A stretch of 64,000 nucleotides of DNA from an uncultured archaeon (GCA_902386135.1 CABMIB010000114.1:1-64000); one strand, 5' to 3'. Shown: positions 1 to 9,632, counted from the stretch's first letter. The notes: generated from the sequence alone by a model not told the origin. A program made the numbers and translations.

Positions 1-327
1 CATCTATAGAAAAGTTTGGAAGAAATGATTCTCCTCTCGGTGTTATTGTCATTTTAACACTTCCCCATTAAAGAATACACTTGATGATTCTTAAAAATTA
101 CGGAGACCTTAGAATCATGCTATAGAAGTAAAACAGTGACCCCTTGAGGCTATCGTCATCAGAGAAAACAAAGTAGCGTTTCAATCTTAACTTAAACGTA
201 ACAGCCATCAATTCAATATGTTATCACCGCCGTAAGGCGGCGCCTCCCCACGGGTCTGGGCGAAGCCCAGCGCAGTGTAAATGATATTCGCAGTATAATG
301 AGCTCTCACATTAATAAAAGAGGCGGG
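1..327. other. Intergenic, two GC-rich hairpins
   Basis: I see no convincing gene here. The stretch is A+T-rich apart from a GC-rich patch holding two perfect small stem-loops: CCGCC/GGCGG around GTAA at 227-240, and CTGGGC/GCCCAG around GAA at 256-270. They lie downstream of the leftward DUF457 gene and could act as a 3' structure or be a small dispersed repeat. Neither is followed by a clear T-run. Confidence 0.5.
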
Positions 328-927
328 TTATTTATTTTTTTGTTGTTTTATCCATTTTTTATTCCTTCTTTCTAAATTAATAAAATAGTATCTCATTAAA
401 TCCGTAGTACTATGAATTTTGATTGAAATATTTTTCATTGCAAGTCCTGCCAGAAGTACTAAACTTATCCCGACTCCCTGGCTTGTAAAGATTGGCGCAT
501 CGCTATTTGTAGTCTGTAGAAATATGATTTTATCAAAATTTACTTTAAATATCAAATTCAGATCAAAAACATTATTCATGTTTGTAGTCAATTCTGTAAA
601 TATGTAAACTGACTTATTAAATAAAGGCCATAAAATAGGAGTATAACCAGTAAACACATCCATGAACGGGTGACTCAAAATTACTAGAACTGCCACCATC
701 ATTTCCGTTCTTAATTTTTTATTAAAATAATTCAAAATTAAAATTATCGAAACTGTCACAACCAATATAAAAATTATAGAATGAGATATTGATCTATGAA
801 CATGGAATATAACATCAAGATCAGGAATAACAGCCAGCAATGAAATTAAAGCCGCTTTCCTTAAATTAAATCCTAACATTACAAGTAGAAAAAATGGAAT
901 TATAAAATGTATTAAAGGTTCAGGCAT
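328..927 (-). CDS. DUF457/YdjM-like membrane metal-dependent hydrolase
   Basis: A 199-residue polytopic membrane protein. The segment from about residue 32 carries PDLD followed by HRSISHS, the metal-ligand-like signature of the DUF457/YdjM family of membrane-bound putative hydrolases; a second conserved-looking patch SHPFMDVF follows near residue 85. About four hydrophobic segments are visible and the C-terminal 20 residues are basic. The family is poorly characterised and the substrate is unknown. The gene is A+T-rich relative to most of the window. It stands alone, with decayed sequence upstream. The family call is from motif recognition only. Confidence 0.7.
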   Translation of the reverse strand: MPEPLIHFIIPFFLLVMLGFNLRKAALISLLAVIPDLDVIFHVHRSISHSIIFILVVTVSIILILNYFNKKLRTEMMVAVLVILSHPFMDVFTGYTPILWPLFNKSVYIFTELTTNMNNVFDLNLIFKVNFDKIIFLQTTNSDAPIFTSQGVGISLVLLAGLAMKNISIKIHSTTDLMRYYFINLERRNKKWIKQQKNK

Positions 928-1077
928 AGTCTATTCTCCCATCATACTCTCATCGATTTTATCAACAGCAGTAAGAATCCCTCAGTTATGGTGAAATAAT
1001 TCACTCCACCCATATTTAAGGTTTCCTCTTGACTTTAAAATGATCCATTAGGCCAAGATGTACAGCTCTACAAATTT

Positions 1078-1227
1078 TTAGGTAAATACCCACATATCCA
1101 TCCTCGTAAGCCCCGGAATAAGTGCTGCCGCCGATAGCGCCGCTGTCGCAAGCCCCATATCCTTAGATGGCATGGTTCGTGCCGCCACTATCCAGAACAG
1201 GAACCAAAGAGCGCCGCGAATGCCTGT
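1078..1227 (-). pseudogene. Possible 3' remnant of a membrane-protein gene
   Basis: Within the 928-1271 gap the reverse strand has a 49-codon open stretch ending in TAA. It encodes a hydrophobic tail that includes GALWFLFWIVAAR and ATAALSAAALIPGL. It has no start codon, and several in-frame stops lie just upstream. The G+C content is higher than in the flanking spacer, as expected for former coding DNA. It resembles the last helices of a transporter, but I cannot name a family. The rest of the gap shows nothing. Confidence 0.3.
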
Positions 1228-1271
1228 TCAACATCATGGCTACTTTTTTCGAGAAAGGATAGGCTCCAAAT

Positions 1272-1889
1272 CTATCCAGGTGCCTTTCTATTCTTCAGTT
1301 TTTCTTTAAGCTCATCGGCATTATAAAGGAATATCTCATTAGCGATATTGATCAGTTCCTGCGAGCACTCAGCCTGGGAATAAACCTGTCCTTCGACCAG
1401 ATCGATCCAGAATTGAGGCAAATTCTTCATTTTATGGACCATACCGCCCTCAATATCAGGTGCAGCATGCAAGACTCTGCTGACTCCTGAAGTTATCAAC
1501 CTTATCAGGCACATAGGACAGGATTCAAGGGAAGTGTACAGTGTGAAACCTTCCAGGTTAAGAATATTTTGATGAGCGTCTTCAAACTCATCCATGACCA
1601 CCATTTCACCATGCCGATCGCTGCGGAAGTATGGATTGAACACTTCGTTATGACCCCGGACAACTACATTGCCATTAACGTCCGTCAAAACACACCCGAC
1701 GCCAAAATTACCGGAATTCATAGCCCCCAATGCCAGTATATCCGCAAGCCAGATATAACCATCATCGGGATCTGCATTGTTGAATTTATACTCCATGAGC
1801 CGGGATTTAAATTTATCAGTATCCCTGTTCTTTGGACTGATCTTTGCAAGTTCACGCAGTCCTGACTCCCTTATCTGCTCATTCGTCAT
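1272..1889 (-). CDS. Nucleoside/nucleobase deaminase, CDA fold
   Basis: A 205-residue zinc-dependent deaminase of the cytidine/deoxycytidylate-deaminase superfamily. The zinc site is visible as HGEMVV near residue 93 (HxE, with the Glu as proton shuttle) and SCPMC near residue 122 (CxxC). The usual Pro before the first Cys (EPCPMC) is Ser here. The spacing and the NFGVGCVLTD strand resemble guanine-deaminase and tRNA-adenosine-deaminase-like bacterial proteins. The N-terminal 50 residues are an extension. The substrate cannot be fixed from sequence. The gene appears monocistronic. Confidence 0.8.
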   Translation of the reverse strand: MTNEQIRESGLRELAKISPKNRDTDKFKSRLMEYKFNNADPDDGYIWLADILALGAMNSGNFGVGCVLTDVNGNVVVRGHNEVFNPYFRSDRHGEMVVMDEFEDAHQNILNLEGFTLYTSLESCPMCLIRLITSGVSRVLHAAPDIEGGMVHKMKNLPQFWIDLVEGQVYSQAECSQELINIANEIFLYNADELKEKLKNRKAPG

Positions 1890-2076
1890 TGTAAGATACT
1901 AAGTGATTATGAGCAATTAGCTTAACTGTAAAACATATTGAGGTGAACAAATAAAACATGGATATGTTTGGTTGTCGTCATAACCCGGGGGTAAAAGTTA
2001 GGGGATTAAAGTTAGATATTTACATAACCTATGAGTACAATTGATTGTCTGAAGAGATACAAAAAGAGGTGATACC

Positions 2077-2301
2077 ATGGTTCGATTAGAAAAACAGGGC
2101 GATTCGTTCGTAATGATAACAGGCACAGCGCCGAAAATGGACGTGGAAGTATTGATCAGCGCCATATCAGAGCTTAATAAAAACCCGCCGGATAAGAACA
2201 AGATAAAAGAAGGAATCCTGTATCTTGATAACTCTGCAGGTACAGACATTCGTAAAGATATCAGGACACTTCTTCAAAATGCCCTGGAGAGTAAAGCCTG
2301 A
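2077..2301 (+). CDS. Small conserved-looking hypothetical protein
   Basis: A 74-residue charged protein of unknown function. The start is supported by AGAGGTGA about 6 bases upstream of ATG. No transmembrane segment or metal motif is seen; the sequence reads as a short alpha/beta unit (SFVMITGTAPK, then VEVLISAISELNK, then a Lys/Asp-rich tail). It lies 21 bases upstream of the next gene on the same strand and probably forms a two-gene unit with it. I do not recognise the family. Confidence 0.6.
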   Translation: MVRLEKQGDSFVMITGTAPKMDVEVLISAISELNKNPPDKNKIKEGILYLDNSAGTDIRKDIRTLLQNALESKA

Positions 2302-2322
2302 CCAGCCTTAAAAAGCTCAGTC

Positions 2323-3450
2323 ATGTCTCAGTTGTTCCTGATTCCCATCATAAGCGTATTTGATGTCCACGATGTTGCGATCAGGGAGTGGCTTGGCAAG
2401 CTTGATGAATCCGCCCTTCAAAGCCACCTTGAGTATCCCTTCAAGCTTGACCGGTTCTTCCCCGAGAGTTCGCAGCATGCCCTGGTGAGCGTGGATGAAG
2501 CACACGACGAGATCCTGCATTTGCTCGATATTATCAATCCCCAGGCTGTTTTCCTTGATATATCGGTCGATTTTGTAGAGCTTGAGAATAAATACAACAA
2601 AAGATTGATATCGCCGCTTGAGTTCTGGTCCGAGTATTACCAGATATCAGCCAGCGTTGATGGATCACAGGCTCTCTACTGCATCTACATCAAAGGGATT
2701 ATCGATAAGGAGATAAGGCTTATTGAGAGCAGGGAACGCCTTCCGTTAAGCGTTGTTTTTTACGGCCAGGATATTAAAAGCAGGGAAGAACTCATTCCCG
2801 TCTATGAATATGCCCGGGACAGGGATGATGAATTCCTGCTGCGGATAGCGAGGGCGATCAACGAAATAGCATCATTCCGTGAGCTGCCGGAACACCTCTG
2901 GTACGCCCCCATGCAGGTAAGGCAGATGGCTGTTTCTTACGAGGAGACAGAGGAATTCTATAATGAATTACTGAGCCGCCTTAAAAGATTACTTAAATTC
3001 AAGGTCAGGAGTTACATTGTTAAAAGTTTAAGCGGGCAGGCGCTGGAATTCCTGCAGGCATACGAGAAGTTCCTGGATTACAAGATGAGAATAGACGAAC
3101 TGAAACTCTCGAACATACTTAGCGGTTTAAAGCTCCTTGCCGCCCAATCAGAACACACGGCTACCGTGGTATTCTGCACGCCGATGCACTATTGCGCTCT
3201 TCTGGACTCATTAAAAAAAGATAAATTGCTGGCCGGGATGGGCATCAATATCGGGGATATCGATATCCGGGCATTGCTGGATAAAATGAGACCGTTCCTC
3301 CAGAAGAACAGGATAATGCAGAACAACTACGATATCGCTTTGAACATACTCGGGCTTAAAAAGTCCCGGAAGTTCGACAACCCCGGATCCAGGCTTATTC
3401 CTTCGTTAGGTACTCCACATTTGAATTCACAGCACGGTAGTACTTCATGA
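2323..3450 (+). CDS. Hypothetical protein, 375 aa
   Basis: A soluble, largely alpha-helical protein of unknown function. The N-terminus (LFLIPIISVFDVHD) and the later segments INPQAVFLDIS and TATVVFCTPMHYCALLDSLKK read like beta strands of an alpha/beta fold. The middle (residues 170-260) is rich in charged helices. It is probably co-transcribed with the 74-residue gene upstream. Its last 56 bases overlap the 3' end of the convergent membrane protease gene; the final 20 residues are low-quality sequence and may be a read-through tail. No family recognised. Confidence 0.6.
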   Translation: MSQLFLIPIISVFDVHDVAIREWLGKLDESALQSHLEYPFKLDRFFPESSQHALVSVDEAHDEILHLLDIINPQAVFLDISVDFVELENKYNKRLISPLEFWSEYYQISASVDGSQALYCIYIKGIIDKEIRLIESRERLPLSVVFYGQDIKSREELIPVYEYARDRDDEFLLRIARAINEIASFRELPEHLWYAPMQVRQMAVSYEETEEFYNELLSRLKRLLKFKVRSYIVKSLSGQALEFLQAYEKFLDYKMRIDELKLSNILSGLKLLAAQSEHTATVVFCTPMHYCALLDSLKKDKLLAGMGINIGDIDIRALLDKMRPFLQKNRIMQNNYDIALNILGLKKSRKFDNPGSRLIPSLGTPHLNSQHGSTS

Positions 3451-4222
3451 ATTCATGTATCTCCGGTGGAAGCTCAGTGGAAACAGGAAGCCCGAGAGCC
3501 TGTGCATCCTTTGCCGATATCAGATGGGAATGGATCATCTCACCACCCGTGAGTTTCTCGACGACCTGATCCTGTTTTTCTTTATCATCGAACTTGCCTT
3601 CAAGCAGTTCGTTCACCATGCTCCTTGTGAAGTTCAGCGCTTTTTCCGATAAGTCGCTCATCATCAGCGTCGTATCATCGGCCTCAAGCCCTTTTTTCCT
3701 TGCCACATGCAACCAGGAAGGCGCAGGGAAAACGCCGCGAAGGAAATCGCCCACCTGCGGGTCGACAGGACCCAGCGAGGCATCTTTATCCATTATTATC
3801 TCAGTTGCGGCAAGGGCTATGATCGTCCCGCCGGACATGGAATAGTGCGGAACGAACACGCGCGTTCTTGCGCTGTGGTTTTTCAGGGCTCTTGCTATCT
3901 GCATGGACGCATGCAGCTGCCCTCCGGGCGTGTGGATTATCAGGTCGATGGGCTTATCTTCAGCCTCGCGGATGCCTCTTAAGACCTCCTCTGCATCTTC
4001 CACGTCTATGAACTGATAAACCGGTATCCCGAGCATGGAGATCGCTTCCCTCCTGTGTATCATCGTCAGGAGCTTCGTCCCCCATTTCCGCTCCATTTCA
4101 CGGATTCTGGAAAGCCTTCTCCTGCGCGCCGAACGTACCTGCCATTGCGGATATATAAGCATATAGAGGAGGATTATTACACCGAGAATGATCAAAAAAT
4201 CCGTTGTGCTCAAATTGAACAT
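3395..4222 (-). CDS. SDH/Clp-fold membrane-anchored serine protease
   Basis: A 275-residue protein with one N-terminal membrane helix (residues 8-25), a basic juxtamembrane stretch, then a Clp/crotonase-fold protease domain. The likely nucleophile is Ser130 in HYSMSGG; an oxyanion-loop-like HTPGGQLHAS precedes it near residue 97, and SLGPVDPQ follows near residue 149. This matches the archaeal and bacterial SDH (SppA-related, DUF114) family of membrane-bound proteases thought to act in envelope protein quality control. It lies 22 bases downstream of the MgtC-like gene, likely an operon. The 3' end overlaps the convergent neighbour by 56 bases. Confidence 0.85.
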   Translation of the reverse strand: MFNLSTTDFLIILGVIILLYMLIYPQWQVRSARRRRLSRIREMERKWGTKLLTMIHRREAISMLGIPVYQFIDVEDAEEVLRGIREAEDKPIDLIIHTPGGQLHASMQIARALKNHSARTRVFVPHYSMSGGTIIALAATEIIMDKDASLGPVDPQVGDFLRGVFPAPSWLHVARKKGLEADDTTLMMSDLSEKALNFTRSMVNELLEGKFDDKEKQDQVVEKLTGGEMIHSHLISAKDAQALGLPVSTELPPEIHEFMKYYRAVNSNVEYLTKE

Positions 4223-4244
4223 ATACTAATCATGGCTTTCCTGA

Positions 4245-5540
4245 TTAATAAGCATAAGTTATAATAATTCCCCATATTATGAGAACAACGGTACCGAGTA
4301 TTATAAAACCAGTGAAAGTCTTCTTCACCATTTCCGCAAGTTCCTGCGATCCTGCCCATTTTACAAGGATTATCTTGTTTCCAGTGCTGATAATACCCGC
4401 CAGTATCGCGGTCAGGGCTGCAGTGCTGTATGAAACATGACCGCTCACAGCAAGCGCAGTGGCAGAGGCGGTCACGACCGCGCTGCTGATAAATCCTCCG
4501 AGCGCAGTGGCATATACACCCGCGGTCCCGGCCCACCTGTTAGCGAACGTTGAAAATACGGACAGCGCCGCAAAACCCAGGGCGAATTTTATTGCAGAAG
4601 ATAGCGCGAACGGCGACTCAAGCTTTATGGTCTCACTCACCGGCTCGCCGTCCTTTGATTTCAGTACTGTGCCCACTGAAACGGCTGTAATTAACAACTG
4701 CGGAGGCAGCATAAGCATCAACACCTTACCGCTCGGGTCGACTATGAACGCGATGAGCAGGTTCCTCATCAGCATTGATGCATTGGAAAGAAGGATGCCC
4801 ACGTAGCCTGATGTCGTAAGCTCGTTCCGTTTCTTTTCCATCGCTGCGATTGCACCTGTCGTTGCTTCACTGTTCACAAGCCCTCCAAGCATCCCCGACA
4901 GGGGCAGCCCGTAACGCGCCCCTACTTTCCTCAGTATAATAAAGCTGATGAAACTGATAGTAGCCACCATTATTACAATCAGCAGAATCCATCTCGGATT
5001 AATAATCCCAAGGAATAATTCATCAGGGGCTAACGGGAAGAGTATAAAAACCACAGCCAGGAAACGGACGGCACTTATTATCTCGTTATCAGCCAGGTTC
5101 GTGGCAAATGAATGCAGCGGGCGTTTCTCGGCAAGCAGAAGGGTTAGAACGACTGCTCCAACGATGGCGATCTGGTACAGGTTATAGGTTATAAGGACTC
5201 CCAGGAGGAAGGTACAGTAAAGCGCGATCGAGCCAGTTATTCCGGGCTGTTTTAATATGGCGTTTTTTATGTACGCATATATTGCGGATATTGCCGCAAA
5301 AAATGCAAGGGAGACCAGTAAAACCCCCGGGCTGGTAAGGGTCGCAAGGTATGAAGAGATCATACCTGCGATGCAGGATATTGTAAATGAGCGGACCCCG
5401 GCGATAAGCTCAACCCCTTCGGAGCGCCTGTGTTCCCTTTCAATGCCAATTAGAATGCCTATGAAAGTGGCCAGCGCTAATTTTTGGAAAAATTCGATAT
5501 CTGTATTGTTGCCGGAAAATTGCGGTATAAGGTCGAGCAT
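4245..5540 (-). CDS. MgtC/SapB and DUF4010 family membrane protein
   Basis: A 431-residue integral membrane protein with about 11-12 hydrophobic segments. The N-terminal 130 residues match the MgtC/SapB family (GILIGIEREHRR, then GVRSFTISCIAGM); the remainder is the DUF4010 type. Family members are tied to cation homeostasis, but the transported ion is not established. The gene is upstream of the SDH-type protease on the same strand. The start ATG sits before MLDLIPQFSGNN. The long A+T-rich spacer upstream probably holds its promoter, divergent from the KaiC-like gene. Confidence 0.85.
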   Translation of the reverse strand: MLDLIPQFSGNNTDIEFFQKLALATFIGILIGIEREHRRSEGVELIAGVRSFTISCIAGMISSYLATLTSPGVLLVSLAFFAAISAIYAYIKNAILKQPGITGSIALYCTFLLGVLITYNLYQIAIVGAVVLTLLLAEKRPLHSFATNLADNEIISAVRFLAVVFILFPLAPDELFLGIINPRWILLIVIMVATISFISFIILRKVGARYGLPLSGMLGGLVNSEATTGAIAAMEKKRNELTTSGYVGILLSNASMLMRNLLIAFIVDPSGKVLMLMLPPQLLITAVSVGTVLKSKDGEPVSETIKLESPFALSSAIKFALGFAALSVFSTFANRWAGTAGVYATALGGFISSAVVTASATALAVSGHVSYSTAALTAILAGIISTGNKIILVKWAGSQELAEMVKKTFTGFIILGTVVLIIWGIIITYAY

Positions 5541-5941
5541 TGGTTATCAGGTGGTTAAGACATTGGGACATCTATTTGCGAATCGGGAAGAGAATTAACC
5601 AGTCCTCCATTGATTGTTATATATGAGATATTATATAACCTTAATATGGTAAGAAGGTAATAAAAAGGTAGGCTTATCAAGACTAGCAGATTCTAAAAGA
5701 TCTTAATTTTAATGGTATTATAATAATCTCTAACCGATAAATATAAGCAGCTTATTATATGCGATAATAATCAATTATAAACAATCATAAACGATTATAA
5801 GCTACAGGACATCCCTGAAACTCAAAAAACTTAAAAAAATTGTCGATAGATTTATATTAGCAATTGATAATCATCCTATGATGATAGTTATGATGATTGT
5901 GGTCGAATTTGTTAAATCGGAGAAATAATGAGAGGTACAGC
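5541..5941. promoter_or_regulatory. Divergent A+T-rich spacer with four 10-bp tandem motifs
   Basis: About 400 bases separate the MgtC-like gene from the KaiC-like gene. At 5763-5802 there are four degenerate decamers in exact 10-bp register (GATAATAATC, AATTATAAAC, AATCATAAAC, GATTATAAGC). AGCTTATTAT just to the left and ATTATAAGCT at the right end form an imperfect inverted repeat. One-helical-turn spacing suggests a regulator or bending site, which is inference. No gene is seen. Confidence 0.35.
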
Positions 5942-6634
5942 ATGATAGAAACTGGAATTCCAGAACTGGATGAACAACTGGGCGGAGGAATAAAGAAAGG
6001 ATCTAATATTATGCTGATCGGTCCACCGATGAGTAGAAAAGAGGTTATCTTAAACCACATAATGTACTATGGGGTAGCAAAAAACGAGAATGCTGTTATA
6101 ACTGTGAATACATACGAAACAGGAAAGAGTGTTCTGGAACGGTTCAGAGAAAACAAGTTGATCCTGCCGCTTTCAAGGATCGGGATAGTTGACTGCATTA
6201 CAAGGATGATCGGCGGTGAAGCTGATGACGATGATAACATTAAAATAGCGAACCACCCGGTCGATTTAACAGGAATAGGCGTCAGGATCAGCCAGTTTCT
6301 TGAAGAATACTCTATGAGAACGAAGGTCCGAAAGATCCAGCTTTGCGTTAATTCACTTTCTACATTATTATTATATTCGAACATTAAAACAGTTTACAAG
6401 TTCCTTCATGTTTTTACAAGGCGCATCAAGGCTGCAGGGGGTCTTGGAATATACGTAATAGAAAGCGGCATTCATGACATGCAGGCAATAGCTACATTAA
6501 ATCAACTGTTTGACGGTGTAATAGAGGTTAAATCCGAGAATGATAAGAACTTCATCAGGGTAATTGGTCTGTCACCAAAACCCACACGCTGGCTTGAATA
6601 TGAGATCGATGGCGCTAACGTGACGATAACGTGA
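5942..6634 (+). CDS. KaiC/RAD55-like RecA-fold protein, degenerate P-loop
   Basis: A 230-residue RecA-superfamily protein. The opening TGIPELDEQLGGGI is typical of KaiC, RadB and GvpD-like single-domain proteins. The Walker A position reads GPPMSRKE, not GxxxxGKT/S, so the phosphate-binding Lys context is altered and nucleotide binding is doubtful. A KIQLCVNSLSTLLLY strand sits at the Walker B position. I start at 5942 because GAGAGGT lies just upstream, in preference to an in-frame TTG at 5897. Archaeal relatives are often signalling adaptors; the role here is unknown. Confidence 0.75.
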   Translation: MIETGIPELDEQLGGGIKKGSNIMLIGPPMSRKEVILNHIMYYGVAKNENAVITVNTYETGKSVLERFRENKLILPLSRIGIVDCITRMIGGEADDDDNIKIANHPVDLTGIGVRISQFLEEYSMRTKVRKIQLCVNSLSTLLLYSNIKTVYKFLHVFTRRIKAAGGLGIYVIESGIHDMQAIATLNQLFDGVIEVKSENDKNFIRVIGLSPKPTRWLEYEIDGANVTIT

Positions 6635-6680
6635 AAAATAACCGATAACTACATACGCCAACGTAAAGTATTCAGCATAA

Positions 6681-8207
6681 ATGATTAATAAAAGACCTCT
6701 CTTGCTGGTGATACTTGACGGTTACGGCATAAGCCGGACCGAAGAGGGGAACGCCATAGCGGCTGCAAGAAAGCCGAACATGGATGAGCTGTTCGCTGCT
6801 TACCCTCACTCCGAACTTGAATCATCCGGGGAATTTGTGGGGCTGCCGGAGGGCCAGATGGGGAATTCCGAGGTCGGGCATCTCAATATCGGTGCAGGCA
6901 GGGTCGTGTACCAGGACCTGACGCGGATATCCAGATCGATCCGTGAAGGGGATTTTTTCAGGAACAAGGAGCTTCTTGGAGCCATAAGTAATGTCAAAAA
7001 CCATAACTCATCGCTGCATCTCATGGGTCTTTTATCCGACGGCGGGGTGCACAGCCATATAAGCCATCTCTATGCGCTCCTCCGGCTGGCTAAGGAACAG
7101 GGTATTAAAAAGGTATACATCCATGCGTTCCTTGACGGCAGGGACGTACCCCCTAAAAGCGCCCTTACGTATATTGAAGAAGCTGAGAAAAAAATGAAAG
7201 AACCGGGCGGCGAGTTCGCAACGATATCTGGCAGGTATTATTCGATGGACCGGGACAAAAGATGGGACAGGGTGGAAAAGGCTTATAATGCTATGACCTC
7301 TGCCGTAGGCGTTACTGCTGAAAACGCCTCTCTTGCGGTAAAAGATGCATATGAACGGGGAGAGACCGATGAGTTTGTTACCCCGACTGTCATTTTAAGG
7401 GATGGAAGACCTGTGGCTACGGTTTCGGATAATGATTCTCTTATTTTCTTTAACTTCCGCTCGGACCGCGCCCGCGAGATAACCCGCGCCTTTATAAACG
7501 ATGATTTCATGGATTTTAAACGAAAACAGCATCCACATACCTATTTCGTTTGCTTCACACAGTACGATGAGACCTTCCGTGTCCCTGCGGCTTTTCCTCC
7601 TGAACCATTAAAAAATATCCTTGCAGGGGTCCTGGCAGGGCATCATTTAAAACAGCTCCGTATCGCAGAAACAGAAAAATATGCCCACGTCACCTTCTTT
7701 TTTAACGGCGGCGTGGAAGTTCCGGTTGCGGGGGAGGACAGGATACTGATACCATCCCCCAAAGTGGCGACGTATGATTTGCAGCCTGAGATGAGCGCTT
7801 TCCTGGTAACGGACGAGGTTGTGAAAGCGATATCCTCGGGCAAATATGATGTTATCATTCTTAATTACGCCAATCTTGATATGGTGGGGCACACGGGTGT
7901 TTTCAAGGCCGCAGTGAGGGCGGTAGAAGCGATCGACCAGTGCATCGGCAGGGTATCCAACGCTGTAACGAAAGCCGGCGGATTATTGATCATCACTGCC
8001 GACCACGGTAATGCGGAGAAGATGATAGACGGGGATGGGGGTATCCATACAGCGCATACCTCCAACCCGATACCCTTCCTCATCTGTGAGAAAAGCCTCG
8101 TGCCAAGGAGCGGCACACTGGCTGATATAGCCCCGACGCTTCTTGATATCCTGGGAATCGAAAAGCCAAAAGAGATGACAGGGCGCTCTTTAATACTGCC
8201 ATCATAA
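6681..8207 (+). CDS. gpmI: 2,3-bisphosphoglycerate-independent phosphoglycerate mutase
   Basis: A 508-residue cofactor-independent phosphoglycerate mutase interconverting 3- and 2-phosphoglycerate in glycolysis and gluconeogenesis. The alkaline-phosphatase-superfamily metal motif LVILDGYG is at the N-terminus. The catalytic Ser lies in [14 protein letters not shown] near residue 60. The DGRD loop is near residue 155, and the C-terminal metal ligands appear in [11 protein letters not shown] and ITADHGNAE. The length is normal for the bacterial-type GpmI; many archaea use the shorter ApgM instead. The next gene follows after 30 bases. Confidence 0.95.
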   Translation: MINKRPLLLVILDGYGISRTEEGNAIAAARKPNMDELFAAYPHSELESSGEFVGLPEGQMGNSEVGHLNIGAGRVVYQDLTRISRSIREGDFFRNKELLGAISNVKNHNSSLHLMGLLSDGGVHSHISHLYALLRLAKEQGIKKVYIHAFLDGRDVPPKSALTYIEEAEKKMKEPGGEFATISGRYYSMDRDKRWDRVEKAYNAMTSAVGVTAENASLAVKDAYERGETDEFVTPTVILRDGRPVATVSDNDSLIFFNFRSDRAREITRAFINDDFMDFKRKQHPHTYFVCFTQYDETFRVPAAFPPEPLKNILAGVLAGHHLKQLRIAETEKYAHVTFFFNGGVEVPVAGEDRILIPSPKVATYDLQPEMSAFLVTDEVVKAISSGKYDVIILNYANLDMVGHTGVFKAAVRAVEAIDQCIGRVSNAVTKAGGLLIITADHGNAEKMIDGDGGIHTAHTSNPIPFLICEKSLVPRSGTLADIAPTLLDILGIEKPKEMTGRSLILPS

Positions 8208-8237
8208 TTTATATACTATTCAAACCTATATTATTTC

Positions 8238-9350
8238 ATGGATGCAACTGGCTATCTGACTATCTTTAACGGGAAACTCACTATACTCGTGGCTTTCGGG
8301 CATGGGGGAGAAGTAGATAAAAGCCAGCTGGCAAAGCTGTTCGGCTCGGATGTGATCGCAGAAAGGCGGAACAAGCCGATAGAAATGGAACAATCAGAAG
8401 GAGTAGCTGTAATAGTTGCAGGCAGCGAAAAAATAACATGCAGCGCGAATATATTCACGGACGTTTTTATCGCGGGAGTATCGCTCCTGCGCACTGAGAT
8501 CGAGATAAGGGACAGGATATTGTTCAACGATATACTGGTCGCACTTCACTCCAACACGATAATTGTGGAGGGGCATGATTTCCAGACGTTCACGGACAGG
8601 AAGATAAACGAGATCCGCGAAAAACTCAATGCAGGGAAGAAAGTTTCGTATTATCCGATCACAAAAAGATACACGCTCTTAAAAATAAAAGAGTTCACTC
8701 CCAAACTTGACCAGAAAAGCCTGAAGGAACAGTATGGCGAAGTTATCACACGCTTTGTATCAGGCGAGACCTCGATCCGGCCGCTGCACAGCAAGGAGAT
8801 AGCGGAGAAACTTGCCAACGACCTGTCCTATTATGACGAAGACCTGTTCCTTGCCTCGCCCGAAGGGGTATTTATCTTGGGTTGCGATGATTATCTCAAG
8901 GAGCTGCGGGAACTGCTTGAGCTTTCAATATCGCTTTTGCTTTTATTCCAGATATACGACAGGAAAATTGATCTGGAAATCGCAAATGCATTTGATGCGA
9001 TAAAAAAACTCAGCAGCTCGAAGCTGTATTTCCTCACACAGGCGCCAAGAAAACTTGAAAAGTCCCTGTTTAAAGTCAGTGAGATCGGGCTTGTAATTCT
9101 CGATGATATTGAAGACCTGATGAACCCGCACAAGATAACCGCTGACTGGTACTACCAGTCTTTCTATCTGAAAATGCTGAACACTCTTAAGGTAATGGAT
9201 TTTGAAAAAGTAGTGCAGCACAAGATCGATGTTCTGGAAGACCTCTACGCGACTGCAAGGGAGCTTTCTACAGAGCAATTAACGCTGATCCTTGAATTTG
9301 CCATAGTCGGGCTGATACTGTATGAAGTGATAATCCCTATCGTCAAATGA
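8238..9350 (+). CDS. RMD1/DUF155 family protein
   Basis: A 370-residue protein. The C-terminal half matches the RMD1/YagE (DUF155) pattern: a long helical region, then VLEDLYATAREL and LEFAIVGLILYEVIIPIV, a hydrophobic anchor at the very C-terminus. Eukaryotic relatives (RMND1, Rmd1) are mitochondrial or microtubule-associated; the prokaryotic function is not established. The N-terminal 120 residues form an alpha/beta part containing TVTDR-like charged stretches. It follows gpmI by 30 bases, so the two may be co-transcribed. The family call rests on the C-terminal pattern only. Confidence 0.6.
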   Translation: MDATGYLTIFNGKLTILVAFGHGGEVDKSQLAKLFGSDVIAERRNKPIEMEQSEGVAVIVAGSEKITCSANIFTDVFIAGVSLLRTEIEIRDRILFNDILVALHSNTIIVEGHDFQTFTDRKINEIREKLNAGKKVSYYPITKRYTLLKIKEFTPKLDQKSLKEQYGEVITRFVSGETSIRPLHSKEIAEKLANDLSYYDEDLFLASPEGVFILGCDDYLKELRELLELSISLLLLFQIYDRKIDLEIANAFDAIKKLSSSKLYFLTQAPRKLEKSLFKVSEIGLVILDDIEDLMNPHKITADWYYQSFYLKMLNTLKVMDFEKVVQHKIDVLEDLYATARELSTEQLTLILEFAIVGLILYEVIIPIVK

Positions 9351-9406
9351 ATTTACTATTAAAGATTAAAACGTGTCCTTTTACATATCTAAACTTTTCT
9401 CAACTC

Positions 9407-9424
9407 GTGTGAAGTTTTTCACAC
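9407..9424. promoter_or_regulatory. Inverted repeat, terminator or operator
   Basis: GTGTGAA and TTCACAC form a perfect 7-bp stem around GTTT, 57 bases after the RMD1-like gene and 67 bases before the small-gene cluster. It could end the upstream transcript or be a regulator site for the cluster. Confidence 0.35.
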
Positions 9425-9490
9425 TCTGGCTTATAATAATGTGACGGGTTAATTAATAATTGCTTAACACACGCCCTGAGAGGTAAAAAC

Positions 9491-9616
9491 GTGGAAAAAC
9501 AGTATATGAAAGTGATTTCTGATGAATTTTCACAAACGCTCTTAGAAGCGGGTGCAAATGCCAGCATTGACAGGCTGGACGAGATAAATAGTGCGACTTT
9601 AATACAAATAGTATAA
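9491..9616 (+). CDS. Very small protein, first of a coupled cluster
   Basis: A 41-residue open frame with a GTG start preceded by GAGAGGTAAAAAC. It ends 16 bases before the next gene, whose own ribosome site (GAGGTG) follows directly. The product is an acidic amphipathic helix pair (EKQYMKVISDEFSQTLLEAG). Spacing and ribosome site argue that it is real. It has a KVI-x-polar-helix layout loosely like the fourth gene of the cluster, which may be chance. No family recognised. Confidence 0.45.
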   Translation: MEKQYMKVISDEFSQTLLEAGANASIDRLDEINSATLIQIV

Positions 9617-9632
9617 ACTATGAGGTGAAACA

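Noticed and set aside
5897-5941. TTG start giving a longer KaiC-like protein
   Set aside because: The added residues are non-conserved, and an ATG with a good ribosome site lies at 5942.
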